Source of the DNA: Marchantia polymorpha subsp. ruderalis
Lineage: Eukaryota > Streptophyta > Marchantiopsida > Marchantiales > Marchantiaceae
DNA: 64,000 nucleotides
Reading direction: 5' to 3'
Assembly: GCA_037833965.1 (NCBI GenBank)
Contig: AP031352.1
Span: forward strand, 6,304,501-6,368,500
A program made the position numbers and the translations under genes. Shown in pieces: positions 21,929 through 34,797 of this stretch (positions are counted from its first letter, which is position 1; every line of letters starts with the position of its first letter). The notes below the pieces were generated by a model that searched no databases, had not been told where the DNA came from, and worked only from the letters and a program-made list of their open reading frames with translations.

Positions 21929-24900
21929 GTAAGCTATATGTCTCGGGCCCGGTCTTTCAAGAGAAGTGTGAGTAATGTATTGTATATCTAGCCGTGGCCA
22001 TGTATTAAAGAGGTACGACTTTGTAAATATGGATACTTTTGTATGTAAGATATTAGTTACCCCTATTGGGGTGCATGACTTTAGTTAGCTGAAGATAGTG
22101 TTCATACCTGCAAGCTTGTCATCGGCCACGGGATAGGTGTATGGGGAGTAGCCGTCTTTTGGAGCATGCCCAGCCTTTATCACGATCTGATTGTTTTACG
22201 AGACAAAGGATGGAAATTCCTACATGCTGAAACGGTTGGTCTTAGTGTCTGAGATATCTGCAAGAAGTGAGAGTCATTCAACAATCGTGTTGTGTCACGA
22301 GATTTTCTGACGACGTAAGTCACCTGCCATTGATAACGGGAATACTCACAAGATATTCTTTCTGTTAAAGAATAAAACAGGTACGGCCTGTTGATAATTC
22401 ATGTCATAAATTAACATCTGTTTCCACCGAGAAGTTCTGCGATCTTCGACATCATTTGCTGGAAGTTACAACATCATTTGCTGGAAGTTACAACATCATT
22501 TGCTGGAAGTTACAACGGAAACCGAACTGTCTAGCATAGAGCCTGTCTATTTAGATATATGTTTTGCGTAACGTGGAGACAGTTTGTAAGATCAAGTGAC
22601 GACGTGAAACTCGACAGTCTGAAAGGTTGAGCAGTCACGAAACCAAAACGTTGACAGAGTTTCTTGAGCCTATATTGAATTATTAATTATATCATATGTT
22701 GTACTCTAGTTCCGTAAGCATACAAAGAGAGAAGAGAAGTAGGGGTCTGGTAGCTGGGTCTGCTGGAGATCGTAACTGTTATCGGGGCCTCACAAGATTC
22801 TGTATAACTACATCTTCAACATCTGTGGGATCCAGGCGTCAACAAGGTCAAAATCCGAACGTCGAGGATGATATTTGACCCCGAATGTTCCTGAATGTTG
22901 ATACGGATCCATAGCCTTACTCAGATCTCAGGAAAGGTGTTTGGGAGGAACAAGGGATCATTATAGGCGACCGTGTAATGCTACTCTTGAAAGATTACTA
23001 ATCAGGCTTGACAGTCATTATCATGTGGGGTCAAAGGTCAGTATGCTTTCGAGAAACTAGAGGAACTTCTCGGAGATCGTGACAAGCAAACCGTGGATGA
23101 CTGCTGATTAGCTTTCCTACTCAGAATCATTCGGGTTGGACCATCAGCGTCACATCACTCGGGCACATCCTTGGCAGTACTTCGAGTTAATTTGCTGACT
23201 GCCGGGAATGTAGGTGGCAAGTGGAAGCCACCTGCCTGTTGATTGGGAGGAGAAGAATTCCGTAGTTCTGACATGTGATCAGAACTGCATAAGTCAATTT
23301 AATAAATTCTTTCCAACTTCCCTTTAGATTGAAGTTCGACTCGTAGGTGTGTGGTATGTGGAGAATAAGTTTAAAATTTATGGTTACATTCACTCCCGTA
23401 ATGTACTTTTACCGATGGAAAGTATCGCTTGTCTTAGTACAGCGAATGGCAACGGTAAGGAATTGATGGTCAGGTTGTCTCTCAACCCTGCCAATGTTCT
23501 CTCATGTGCTACTTGGCTGCGGAATCACATCTGAAAGCCCACATATCAGTAGTCGCCATTTATCATACCTCCGACTTTGGACACGATCAACGTCGAGGAC
23601 AATTCATGGACGGCAATCATCTAGACATGAGACTTGTACAACCCAGATTCCACTGTTCGCAGCAATGAATGAAGGTTTGTGGTGCGTGAAGACTTCATCT
23701 AACCGTGTGAAGCCAAGAGGAAATAAGGAGGTACAAGTGGAGGAAGACCAAGATCGATATGGAGAAGTTTGAAGAGATTATGGCAGAAAATTTTCAAGGG
23801 TCCGTAGGCTGAATACATTCCACGCTGTGACGTACGCAAGTAAATCAATGGAAATGAACCATTTTTAATGAACTTTTCAAAGCAGGAGTTACTTCGGAAT
23901 GATCTTATCGTCTTGTTTACCTCGTGACTCTTTTAGTGGGAATTATGATCTTCAACTGGCCTACTGTCAGGGGAAACGGAGAAGTTGGAAGTTGGCAGTA
24001 GACAAAATCTGAACATCTGTACTTGATAACTGGAACAGATTTGAGTTGGAGCTAATTCAGCTCCCGAGACTTAGTGACCTCGGACTGCTAGCATAGCCTG
24101 AATCTATTCCACGTAGAGAATGTAGGCGATTCAACTCTCCGTTGGTGAAGAATGTAGTATTGACCATTCAGGAGAAGAATGCATACTTTGAGTGGGTACC
24201 AAGTTGAAACTACCAACTGAGCCGAGCGATGAGAGCTTTTCTTCAAATCTTTGAATACAATTCCTCATTTACTTCGGATGATTCCTGCATTTGATGACGG
24301 GAACCTCATCGTACTTGATATCTCTTGTTTGGATCTGCAATTTAAAACATTCAAGCTTATTTCGGCACCATATGTCTTACTCTCTATAGTGTCCTATCTG
24401 GTATCTGAAAACTTTCAATCGTGACATGATCACAGCAACCCGATTTATTTTCAGGTCCTATCAGTTGTCTATTAGCATATATCTCTGTTAAAGCACATCT
24501 GCTCTCTAAGAACGAATTTGCTGTCAGATTCAGTTGACGAAGTGAACTTTGACTGAACTTTTCATTCCGGATTTTTAACTACACATTTTAATCATCCCAT
24601 GCCTTGTATCCTTGATTATAATTTATTCTTATACGAGATAGCAACATACACGAATAATCCTTCCGATTAAAGTTTCAAATTTGGCTCATTGTGAGGTAGT
24701 TTTTGAAGTTTAGACACCGACATTGTAAAAAAGTTCTCGGTAGAATGTTTGAAACGCGAAATAAATCTCTTGTTATGAAAACAAATAAATTTTGATTTGG
24801 ATGTTTCAGAGTCAAAATTATCATTATATTAGATAAATTCTTGATGTGACAAAAGTTGTATATCGAGACTAAAAAGTTACCTGCTCAGAGAATGGATTTT

Positions 24901-27900
24901 TGTGCAGTGAAACTGTTTCAACTAACTGTTTCATGAGAACATGACCGAGATGTTGCATAATCCAGTTGCAGAGAATGATATGGGTTTGAAAGACACGAGC
25001 CTTAGATAAGTTTTACACCTACGAAGTTCAGCCTGCCGAGCACAAGTACGTGGCTGGAGACTTCATCTCTCCGGCATACTTTTTCCACATTCCACGATTC
25101 GTATGTTTGCAATCTTGGTCAGTGCAGAGCATTTTACCTCCAGTATGACCCAGCCCCGTGTTCAAGCTTGCCCTCATGGCAGAAGGTTCTTCAGGTGCGC
25201 AGGATCAATTGAGTGATCAGGAGAACAGATATTGTGGCATGAAACAAGAAGTATCTACGATGTAGGGACGGGTACGAAGGCTACACTATCGAAGCCACGT
25301 TGAAGAGAAACTGCATTTGAATAGCGAGAGATGATTATTTCATATTGCAGGCAGAGAATGTTAAGGAACTTTCCCTCATGCTGGGAAAATATAGTACCGA
25401 CCAAACATACTGAACGCGTGAATTGATCATTTTGACATGAAATTATGTTTTATGCTGCTGTCTAACTTTGTACATTTCTCGCTTAATAGTTTTATAGTTC
25501 GTGGTGATGGATAATGTTTAGTGATAATCATTTCTTTAAACCTACAATTTATGTAAATGATTTTTTTCACTTGAAGTTGCTTTTTTCTAGTGAATTGGAT
25601 CGATGGGATCATGTAATTCAATCATGTATTATATTCAATTAATGATCTTACTAAAACAGCCTACGACGTTGTTATGGTAAATCAACATATTTATCCAGAT
25701 TCTTGATTATTCATATCTTCAAGTCAATAATATAGGTTTAATCAGTATATCGCTGATATACATTGTAGGAGAAACATGACCTTAGATTTCATTTGAGTCT
25801 AGAAGGAGGGTTGGTTTCGGTTTTTGAGCTATTTATGATGTACACATCTAATTTTTTTGAGAAATATTTATAAAATTACAATTCATAAAATTATAGATAT
25901 ATCTACTAGGAAATTTGAAATGAATGGACGTTTTTAAAATTTCGTTACATTATGAATGACTTGATTCCAATTTTATCAGATTTTTTTTTCAAACTAATCT
26001 TTTGCAAAAATGTCAATATTAAATGACTATTTCAGTATATATATCATTAAAGAAAAATTAAATTGACAAATTATCTATGGATAACATAATTATCTATATT
26101 CAACAATAAAATTATAACTAATATAAAATCGATCTATAGCAATGCCTAAGCTTTTTTAATCAACCAATCAACTGCAACTACTGTAAGTGGGACGTAGCGG
26201 AACAACTTCTGTTCGAAACTGTTTTGAAAATTGAAACTGGAGGTCTTCAATCCATAAGAAGGGACTTGAACAGTACACATGCCACAGAAGATTGACCTAC
26301 CCCAAAATTTTTTTTAATATGGTTCTGGGCGAATATTGCTATAATTCTCTATATTTCATTCTATTGTTAACATAACGTTATCCACTCGTTAACCAGGGAT
26401 CCAACCTCAAGACAGGGAGAATCAGTCGACCGTTGGATCTAATTGTGAGAGAATTCGATTTTTTGTCAATTGATGGCCCAGCCCCTTGTTACCGTTCGTT
26501 TTCTTCGTTGATAGTTATCCACTAGGCTCCTTCTATTCACTTGTATAATTTGCGCATGGAGGATATACCCTTTGATTGAATGCACTTCCTCTGGAAATAG
26601 ACCGGCTGGCTATTCAAGATGTTCTTCACACGCTGTACATGCTCTAGTGAGGTTAATTTCTTCCGGTTCTTTTCTTAGCTTCTCCTCCTTTTTCTTTCTT
26701 CAGACTGTCATTTGTTGTCTGCACTGCTAAATGCTTGAACTTTTGTACCTTTAGTGTCCTATCTTTTGTACTTTTGGGCGGCATGAATTGGATTTTTTTA
26801 CTAAGTACTGAACCAGTCCCAGGTTTATGCTCATTAACAAGTTCACTTACGAGTTTTATGCTCACTTACGAGTTTGATCACTATCAATAGAGTGTGCTTA
26901 TTACCCATTAGGTTTAATAATTATGTCAGATGTCTGTCAGGAAGCAAATTTTCCTGGACGTGGCTGCGTAACTCTCGTTGGTTCTTCGATTCGAGTTTTC
27001 ACTTTTCCTGCGGTCTTCAAAGACAACCTATAAGCCCGGACAGAGTACTTAAACACTATGAGGTTTATTATGGTGCCAGCCTAGGTATCAAGTAAGAAGA
27101 TCACAGGCTTTGGCTGAGCAATATGTAAGGTGCTGTGTCACATGCTAAGAATAATTGTGAATGCCACCTGCAAGGACATTGTGGAGATCTACATGTTCCC
27201 TTTGCCACAGTTGTACTAGTACTGGATTCGAATTTGTGAACTGCGAACATGTCTGGTCTGCACAGTAGATGGTCCGTCTATAATCCTGATTAGGACCCCG
27301 GTTCAGAGCATGAGTGGTTATAGCTCTTCGACAAAACTCCAAAACAACCCCTGAAATCACTGTAGTCCGTGCCAGAGGGGAAATTCGAGGCCAATATCGA
27401 TTCATGGTAAGGTGATCCGACTTCTCCCTACCTAGAAAACACAATTTTCAGTGTGTTGGAATTAAAAGAACGCACCGGTTGCTGCCCAACTAAACAGAGA
27501 AGTAAGGTGAGTCCGATTCCAGTAAGCTAATGGAACAATTCGAAGCTGCAGAAATTTCCTGAATGGATGTGAATGTTAATTGCAAGCAGTTGGGACCATC
27601 GTATGTAGACATCTGATGCATATTACTCCACTTGTTCGTGTTGTAGCAAGGAAAGGGAATACCACCATTTCCCTCAGACTATTGGAGAGCCCGGCAAGCG
27701 TGAAGTAGTTCTGCAATTGAATCAGAATTTCGTGGATTAGACTCAAGACGCGCATGCTCAAAGAAACTCACGAATATCTGAGACAGCTGTCGAAGTAATC
27801 AAGACAGAATTCAAGCAAAGTCCAAATGTTGATGGAAAACTGTAGATTACTGAAAATACTCATCACACGAAACTGACGTATCTTGTTCTATCGATGATTG

Positions 27901-28205
27901 CTGGACTCGGGCCAGGCCATGAAGAAAGGCCATCTATCCCAGACTGGCCAGTGGGCTTGACGTTCTTTCTGATGCCTGAAACGCAACTGGTGCACACCCA
28001 GTGACGACAGAGGGTCTTATATTGCTGATGCACTCTGTAACGGGCAGAGTCTGGAAGAAAGAGCTTCAGCCAGAAGCTCAATCGATGGCAGAAGTTGAGC
28101 GGCATGCACGCACGTAATCGGCCATAAACGGGTAGGCCATGCTAGAAATCCGACCGAAGTTACGCAAAACAATCGAGAAATGACACCGTGTTTTGCTCAG
28201 CCTCA
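21929..28205. other. Long gene-poor, increasingly AT-rich region
   Basis: The beginning holds the 3' end of the ELIP-like transcript. The part from about 24.2 to 26.4 kb is markedly AT-rich with few long open frames. Frames at 23349-23772, 26653-26865 and 27145-27761 were examined. None gave a recognisable domain or a consistent splice chain. Besides the 22-bp minisatellite at 22449 nothing is supported. Confidence 0.4.
22449..22514. repeat. 22-bp minisatellite, three exact copies
   Basis: The unit ACATCATTTGCTGGAAGTTA plus CA is repeated three times without a mismatch at 22449, 22471 and 22493, about 520 bp after the ELIP-like stop codon. Exact copies suggest recent expansion. Confidence 0.95.
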
Positions 28206-28538
28206 TCATTTCACAGCGAGGAGAGGAGAGGGGAGGAGACGAGCGTGATCAGTGCAAAAAGTCTGCGACTGCTGCAAGCGGTTCGTAGCCAGGGTAACGT
28301 GATCAACGTTTAGCTTGACCTGACCCATGGAAGGACCGAGGAGGTCGACAGAGAGACCTTGTACGAGGCTCTTGGCCTCTTGCAGCTCGACGAAGCTCCG
28401 AGGACCTTTGGGATGGCGTTTGGAGAGCCAGAGAAGGGCCAGGGCGGGCACTGTTTTGACCTCAGGAGCACCGTGGGTTCCATGTTCGGGACTTGAAGGA
28501 GCTGGAGGGTCCGGAGGCGAAATGCGTGAGCCAGCCAT
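28206..28538 (-). CDS. Hypothetical protein, up to 110 aa (weakly supported)
   Basis: An ATG at 28538 opens a frame to a stop at 28206. The N-terminus is Pro/Ser-rich (SRISPPDPPAPSSPEHG) and is followed by a helical, charged stretch (SFVELQEAKSLVQGLSVDLL, about residues 46-65). The sequence composition looks coding-like, and the GC-rich block upstream (28.5-28.9 kb) could be a promoter. A possible donor (CAG before GTCAAG, near 28314) and an acceptor near 27970 (GTTTCAG) exist, but I could not join them in phase. I do not recognise the product. It could equally be a chance frame in GC-rich DNA. Confidence 0.3.
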   Translation of the reverse strand: MAGSRISPPDPPAPSSPEHGTHGAPEVKTVPALALLWLSKRHPKGPRSFVELQEAKSLVQGLSVDLLGPSMGQVKLNVDHVTLATNRLQQSQTFCTDHARLLPSPLLAVK

Positions 28539-29214
28539 GGTGTAACAATAGAAACGAAGTCCCTGGGCTGATGTTGCGACTGATTGAACAGCGGCCGGAA
28601 CCACTTGAAGCTCAGTTGCCAATTCGCCAATTAAAGGCGAGAGAGCATGCAGCGCAGGAAGTTGCCCACATTCGGGTTGACTTGCGAGACCTGCTAAGGT
28701 TAACAACACTCGGGTCTGAGCTGAATCTGCATCGGATTAGCAGTCAAGCTGCAGCATGCTGAGCTCCTGGCAGCCAGCCAGCTAGCCAGCGCTGGTCCCA
28801 GGCCCCTCCCAGGTTATAGAAGAAGCACATCCTCGCCTTTCCCAGCCCACCCCAATTTTCGGGTCATGCAGACTGTTGCTAGACTCGAGAGCTGCAGCTG
28901 TGATCCTCAAATCTCACTCAACAGTTTGACATATCCGAGAACGTCGTAGTTACGCCGCGTCTCCTTGTCTTTTGCTTCGCATATCTTTCACGGATCACAG
29001 TTCCAATCATGCAGGACGATCACGTGCTCAAGTACTGCACCTCCTCTGAAGTCACCAGGAAAACAGTCCCGTCCCTCTTCTCTCGTCCTTTCCCATCCCT
29101 CTTTCCGTCGCTGCTGGTACGACTTCGTATGCAGTAGCCTCTGACAATCGTGTTGAAGCTTTCCTCCGTGACTCCTTCACCTACTAGACCATGTTGTCAA
29201 TCACCACGCCATCA

Positions 29215-30065
29215 CCCAACAACTTTGCTTCTAAGTTCTCTCTTCGCGACCTTCCTTCCCCCTTTCTCATCTACGTATGTCAGTCATGATCTGTGTGTGT
29301 GTGTGTGTTTTTTTTGTGTGGGAGAGAGAGAAAGAGAGAATTTTCATGATTGTGTTTGGTTTATTGGTGCCTGACAGGGAGTTCCAAACGGTCTGACTTG
29401 TTAGTAGCAACAGCTAAGTCAATGTACGTACTCACTGTGTAGTCCATGTAGGTGTTTCTGACTCACCTCGCGATTGCTTACAAGTAGTCACTATGAGAAC
29501 TTGCTTCTCACTCTCTCATCTAGATCTGTTGTGTGTGTGTGTTTGTGTGTTTCGCCTCCTCTTTCGACTCACTCATGCCAAATGACTGGAAATTCTGCAG
29601 CGTTTGACACCTAGATACTACAAGCTGAGTCAGTTTACGTACTCAGTAACAGATGGAGTAGCTTCTCATACACAGCACATCAGAGAGCAATCATGTCGAC
29701 TGTAACTGTTTGACATAGGTAGTTGAGATATCTTAGGACATATTTCCCGGTGATGCTATTGGGGGATAGCTCTATGCTACTCGGTTGGTTCCATCCATGT
29801 AGGACTTGATGAAGTCTTCTCATCCTTTTTGATAGTTTACTTTGGACTTGCTACTTCTCATCTCACTGTTGTGTGTGTGTGTTCGTGTTCTGCCTTTTTC
29901 GCTCACTACTGGCTTCTTCTAGCGCTATACGAGGTGGCTCTTTCCACTGAGTAAATGATTTTGTTAACGACCACTCGATCACGAATCAATTTTGCTTCTA
30001 AGTTATCACTTAGCGTCCTTCCTCCTCACCTTCTCATCTAGCTCTGTGATTTTTGATCATTTTTT
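29215..30065. repeat. Degenerate direct repeats with (GT)n microsatellites
   Basis: A segment reading TTTGCTTCTAAGTT, then a CTTCCTCC-type tract and TTCTCATCTA, then (GT)n or its remains, occurs near 29220 and again near 29990. Partial versions lie near 29500 and 29850. Downstream parts also recur, for example AAATGACTGGAAATTC at 29580 and AAATGACTGAAAATTC at 30085. GT runs are present near 29296, 29532 and 29870. The copies have diverged strongly and unit length is uneven (about 140-350 bp). The region 30065-31246 holds nothing I can support. Confidence 0.55.
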
Positions 30066-31246
30066 CCTGTTCTGTGGTGCTGCAAAATGACTGAAAATTC
30101 CCTGGGTCCTGACTGACTCATGATTAGCTAGATAGCATCCGCTGAGTCATTATATGTTTTGACTCGGTTGCCTACGAAGGTGTTTCTCACTGAAGTGGAC
30201 TGTACCGATCGATTCCCAGTGATGGTCTGGAAGGATGCGGTTCGGAATCCCGGGTCGGTGTGTAACGGTCTGTTGACAAGTACTCCGATGTGATTGGAGT
30301 TCTATCTAGATCTGCTGTAGTTCGTCTTATGTCAGCAGTCACTGTGATGCAACTAGCACCTTACCTCGTTGCGTAAAGGACTGGTTTCCCTTGAGTGAAT
30401 CTCGAGCTTTGGATCTCTTAGAGTTTTTGATTGGCTTTCTTAGGGAGCTTGGAATTGTTAGGACACTAGGCAACGAGGTCCCAAACGGAATCTTCTCCTT
30501 GAGTCTTCAACACGGTAGTTTGTCTAAGAAAAACCGTGCTTCCCAGGAATCATGGCAGCCTAACCTTGACTATGTTCTGCCCAAGATATCCCATCGATAG
30601 TTCCCACAAGGAGATGAGAATATATACCCTCACCCTTGTTGTTTTGCTCACGCTAATGATCGAATAATCACTGTGTGTCGTATCATCCAGTCTTACACTG
30701 GACCAGACCTTCAACTGGGACAACCGTAGTCTCTCTTCACGAGAACTCAGTGTTGTCTCAAAAACATGTCTATCTCACCATGCTCTCTGCTCATACCGAA
30801 CATTTTGGTGTATTTTTTTTAATCTCATGAGACTTATAAAAAACTCAATGTCGGAGTGTAGCAAGACCCTGGCTCCAACCTCGCCTGAATGCCAGGGCTG
30901 TGCGCAGTTAGCAGGTCGCTGAGGTCGAAGTAGGTCAATGGTGTAACGCACTTTCAAAAGAACTTGACTATGAATTAAACCACTCCCCAAGAGGACACTC
31001 CTCGAAGCATATCTCGGCTAAGAACTGGATACCAGAGGCTTCAATCTTACTGTATATGCATTTGTGTATATAGCTAAAGTATTTGGAAAAACATTAGCCT
31101 ATGGACTCTCTGTCATGTGAAAGAGACCTGATTATTTCCAAGGACTCCTCTCTGCATATCCTCCGTCAAATTGTAATATAATATTGTCTGAGGGCCTCAA
31201 ACGGACTATATATGTTCTTCTGTATATAAGTCTGAGTATGTGGAAA

Positions 31247-31286
31247 AAACCTCGACTAGTAAGGGGAAACCTCGATTAGTAAGGCG
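31247..31286. repeat. 20-bp tandem duplication
   Basis: AAACCTCGACTAGTAAGGGG is followed directly by a second copy with two substitutions. It lies in non-coding DNA and no function is suggested. Confidence 0.8.
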
Positions 31287-31957
31287 AAAGGGAATTAAAT
31301 ATGCAAGAGTTAGACAATGATCGAACAGACCAATATGAGTGGACTTGAAATTCGACACTTGGGATTTGCTCCAGGGTGGGTACGTGCAAAATGATATATT
31401 GTCAAAGTTAACTGGAGCCAAAGGCAGCTTTACGTCACGCCTTCTGGCAAGGGGCTTGTGTGGGATTACAAAAGTCACTCCTAATCGTAAGGTTCCATGA
31501 AAGGACAAAAGACAAACAAAGCCAAGGCCGGGGCTGGTTGTTTCAGCGCCACAACAGTCGAGTGGCCGAGCGAAAGAGTCAAAGGGGGAGCATCTGTGAC
31601 GACAGTGAGCCTGGCCCGGGGCTGCTGATTATAAGCCTGATCTTTGTACGAAGGAGAACGTGCACAGTTGAGAGAGTTTCTCAGATTGGCTGCCCTTGCT
31701 CTTCAGTCGAAGATCGTGGGGGATCGAGAGGGTAATGAGACCATCAGCTCGCGATCGGGCAACCGAATCCCTGTGCTGTGAGCGCCCCCCGGTAACGACA
31801 CTCGTGACGTTGCGTCGAACCACGCCGGCGTGGAGGTCGCATGGCGGAGATAAGATCCAGAGTCGGTACCTTCCCTTCGAGATTGAATAATACAACTTTG
31901 TTTGGATGATGGATGAGGAGGGCTCAGGCACTGAGCGGTTCGCTTTCTGGACAAACT

Positions 31958-32418
31958 TCATCTCGAATCCCAAGCATGTGCGTCTGGATTAATTTGTAGA
32001 TGAGGATTAAAGGATTTAGATAGAAAATCCATCGTCTCCACAACCTCATCTTGCGATGCGCAAAACCTCAACCGCACTCGGTCGCGACGTAGCCCGAGAG
32101 AGGACTGCGCGGATCCGCACACGAAATCCTCATCCTCCGGCGCAAACGCCGAGGATTCGGCTCCGGTACGGGAAAGCCCCAGAAGAAAAGTGTCGTCCAA
32201 ACTAATCACACACTTTTAAAATACCGATCTCTGCCATTTCCTCTCTCGAAATTATATCCCATTTCGCCCAGGGAACCACTGCCGTCGCTGCCTTCATCAT
32301 CATACTTCGCCGAGCACTCGGGAAGAGGCAGGGGCAGGTGCAGATTCCCTTCAAATTCAGATGCATCACTCTGAAGGTCCGACAAACCTGTCCAGATCCA
32401 GATTTCACTGTTCGACAT
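31958..32418 (-). pseudogene. Hypothetical protein gene interrupted by an apparent 2-nt frameshift
   Basis: An ATG at 32418 opens a 70-codon frame rich in acidic residues, Gly and Ser (KYDDEGSDGSGSLGEMG) and ending in RDRYFKSV. The next frame, to a stop at 31958, starts immediately with ISLDDTFLLGLSRTG and continues with PEDEDFVCGSAQSSLGLR and ending in NPDAHAWDSR. Both halves look coding. They meet at a run of GT (AAAAGTGTGTGATT), and a run shorter by one GT would make one frame of roughly 150 codons. This could be a real broken gene, a sequencing slip in the dinucleotide run, or two exons with a junction I cannot see. The family is not recognised. Confidence 0.4.
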
Positions 32419-33239
32419 TAATTATACAAACCGGACGATCTGAGGGATTTTTTTTCCTTTCCCCCAAGGCTGCGTCTCACTAGTTTGACCTGGAATGGGA
32501 AGCTACCATGCGCAGCCGAAGCCGCTGAGTAAAGCTAATGCAGTTTATCAGCATAGGAAGAGGTTTGTGTATGAATATGCACATCGGACCAATATTTGAG
32601 TCTTTCTAAGTTTAACTGATCTCGGGGCTTTGGGGGATGAAAAAGCATCAAGCCTTCAATCATCGTACAGTTTCTTAGCGTCACACAGACGGATCCGGAC
32701 ACTGTCGCGACAGATCGAAGGAGAAGAGAAGGGAAGGGAAGGGATCCTTGATCGGATGGGGGTTGCTGTACTTGACACTTCTCGTGGAGCAGAACCGTCA
32801 CAGTGAGGGTCTGGAGCGCGAAAGTATGTGGACACCGGCGATGGTAGCCCAGGCAGTAGGAGGTGGACCCGGGACTGTCCTTCCTGCGCTGCATCTCCAT
32901 CTGCATCTCCATCTCGATCGTTGTGTATTGTAGACTCCAAATATATTCTTCACTGAAAAGCTTGTATTTTTGGGCTACCTAATCATATGCATCGACAACG
33001 GAATTTCCTCCTTGATTCGCTGTCAGAGTAAACGATTCCCGAGGAGACGTCCTGGGCTGTGCGGCCATGGAAAAGCGTTCCTTTCTTAAACCTCACTCCC
33101 CCCTCGTTATTCCTCGGAGTCCAACAAGAGTGCTCAGGTTCAAACTCTATCTCACACCGACACTTCGATCCGCGCCCCTCCTCCCCTCGCCACTCCTAGA
33201 GCCGAGAGAAAATTAAAGTTTCCTTCACTGTCTATCTAT
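32419..33239. other. Intergenic, no supported gene
   Basis: Open frames at 32535-32912 and 32656-32940 (minus) contain low-complexity or motif-free sequence. AGAAGGGAAGGG-type purine runs near 32720-32745 make long frames likely by chance. No gene called. Confidence 0.35.
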
Positions 33240-33590
33240 CGTCTGCTGCCAACCTCAAATCTTCTTCCTCCTTTCATTCCTTCCTCTCCTTCTCTCCCTC
33301 CCTCTCTCTCATTCTCTCCCTCTTCCCCTCTCTCTCTCTCTGTCATACCTCTCAATCTCAGGCCCAGTGATTTCTACGGGTCATTCCTATCTACATTCGT
33401 CGATCCTTTCGGTAGAGATTTGCCAGCCGGTCTCGGTTCCGAGGTTAGCAGTCCGTCTTTCATCATGTTGAACATTACAGCGTGCTACGAGGTGATCACT
33501 CGCCTGTCAGTGCTGTTCTCGCTCCTGAAAATGGTGATCAACACGCACCTGATCAATTTCCAGCGGGAGGCCGAGATGTCTCACCACTGA
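33240..33590 (+). other. Candidate transcript start: CT-rich leader followed by a 41-codon ORF
   Basis: A pyrimidine tract at about 33240-33352, with a (CT)n run near 33332, resembles a plant 5' untranslated leader. The first ATG after it, at 33465, opens 41 codons to TGA at 33588-33590. The peptide has a hydrophobic middle (RLSVLFSLLKMVINTHLINF). It may be an upstream ORF or a microprotein. Farther on, a frame near 33730-33960 contains a strongly hydrophobic stretch (FLLIIITIVSLIAPISL) that could be an exon of the main product, but no phase-consistent join was found. This is a suggestion only. Confidence 0.25.
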
Positions 33591-34797
33591 CTGACGATGA
33601 GGCTCCGGGCGCCACCGCCGCCGCCTCGAGGACGATGGCGGTGGCGCTCGAGTCTCGTCCGCTTCGGGTAGCCCCATCACTAGACGAAACGACCGCGACC
33701 TGGCGGCGCGACTTGGAGAACGAGGAAGGACGGGCACCGGCCAGAGCATCCTGTCGACAAACTTGTACATCTCGTCGAGCTCCGGCCTGCCTCGCCCTTC
33801 CTGCTGATCATCATCACCATCGTCTCCCTGATCGCCCCCATCTCGCTTTCTACACTTCAGCGCTTAAAGCTTGGGATGCTCGAAGGCAGCTGTATCTACA
33901 TACATACCAACCTATCTGTCAGTCGGTGCATCACTGACACCTCCCTCGGAAGGGCGCCAGGATGTCACAGTAAGTAGCAAAATCGATTCCGAGCATTTCA
34001 TGTGAAATTGTCCGCCCCTCATGTACGAATTACTCTGAGGTCCAATCGAACGAGCGATGCAGCAGCCGAGATTTCTCACCGAATCGTCTGCCGCTTCTTC
34101 GTCTCGAACGACGGCCCAGAGTGTCGTCATCGAGGGCGCCCTCCTCTGGAATTCCTTCGGTCATCCCTCGATCACGAAGGCCAGCTAAACCGAGAGGTTT
34201 GCTGCCGACCGCGCAGTCGTGGAGGTAACCGTGGTTCGAATGTCTGTATGGACGTGGTTGCGCTAGCGCGAGGCGACCGAGCCCGACCGAAGAGAGTGAA
34301 CGGGAGGACGAGGACGAGGACAAGGACGATGAGTGCCACCGTGGGACGACTCCGAATGGAACTCGGCCGAGATCGGTCGGTCCCATGAGGATCACGGGAG
34401 GAGGAATCGTGGTGATGGTACGCAGTTCGTTTGTACGTGGTAGGGTGAAGTATTTATTTATACATACTGTATAATTCCTGCGGCTCTGTTTATAAACCCC
34501 GAGAACGAGTGGAGGAGTGAGGATGGACGACGGCGATGGTGATGGAGGTCCGCCGGGAGAGAAGTCGGTACACGAGCTCCGAGGGCTCCGGTAATAATAC
34601 AGTCGAGGACAGAGCCACGTCCCGGCGCATTGGCTGCGCAGAACCTGGAGGGCTGAACGAGATTTTCCTCAGTAATCAGCTGCGATCGTTCACTTTTTTC
34701 AATCGAGAAGAATCAGCTGTGTGTACACCAGGTTCATCAGAGCAGCCCTGCGGCGTTGCGCCGGGCCGAGAGAAGAGCATGATTGTAGAACCGGAGT
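33591..34797. other. GC-rich region, no gene model reached
   Basis: Frames overlap on all strands (for example 33482-33937 and 34002-34388 plus, 34030-34395 minus), as expected for GC-rich DNA. Arg- and Ser-rich translations such as RTRTRTRT and SSLSSSSSSRSL come from simple sequence. Part of this may be exonic if the candidate transcript beginning at 33.2 kb is real. Confidence 0.3.

Noticed and set aside
23209..23231. AGGTGGC...GCCACCT stem-loop
   Set aside because: A 7-bp stem of this kind is expected by chance many times in 64 kb.
28327..28762. Plus-strand frames opposite the hypothetical gene at 28.2-28.5 kb
   Set aside because: Low-complexity, motif-free shadows in GC-rich DNA.
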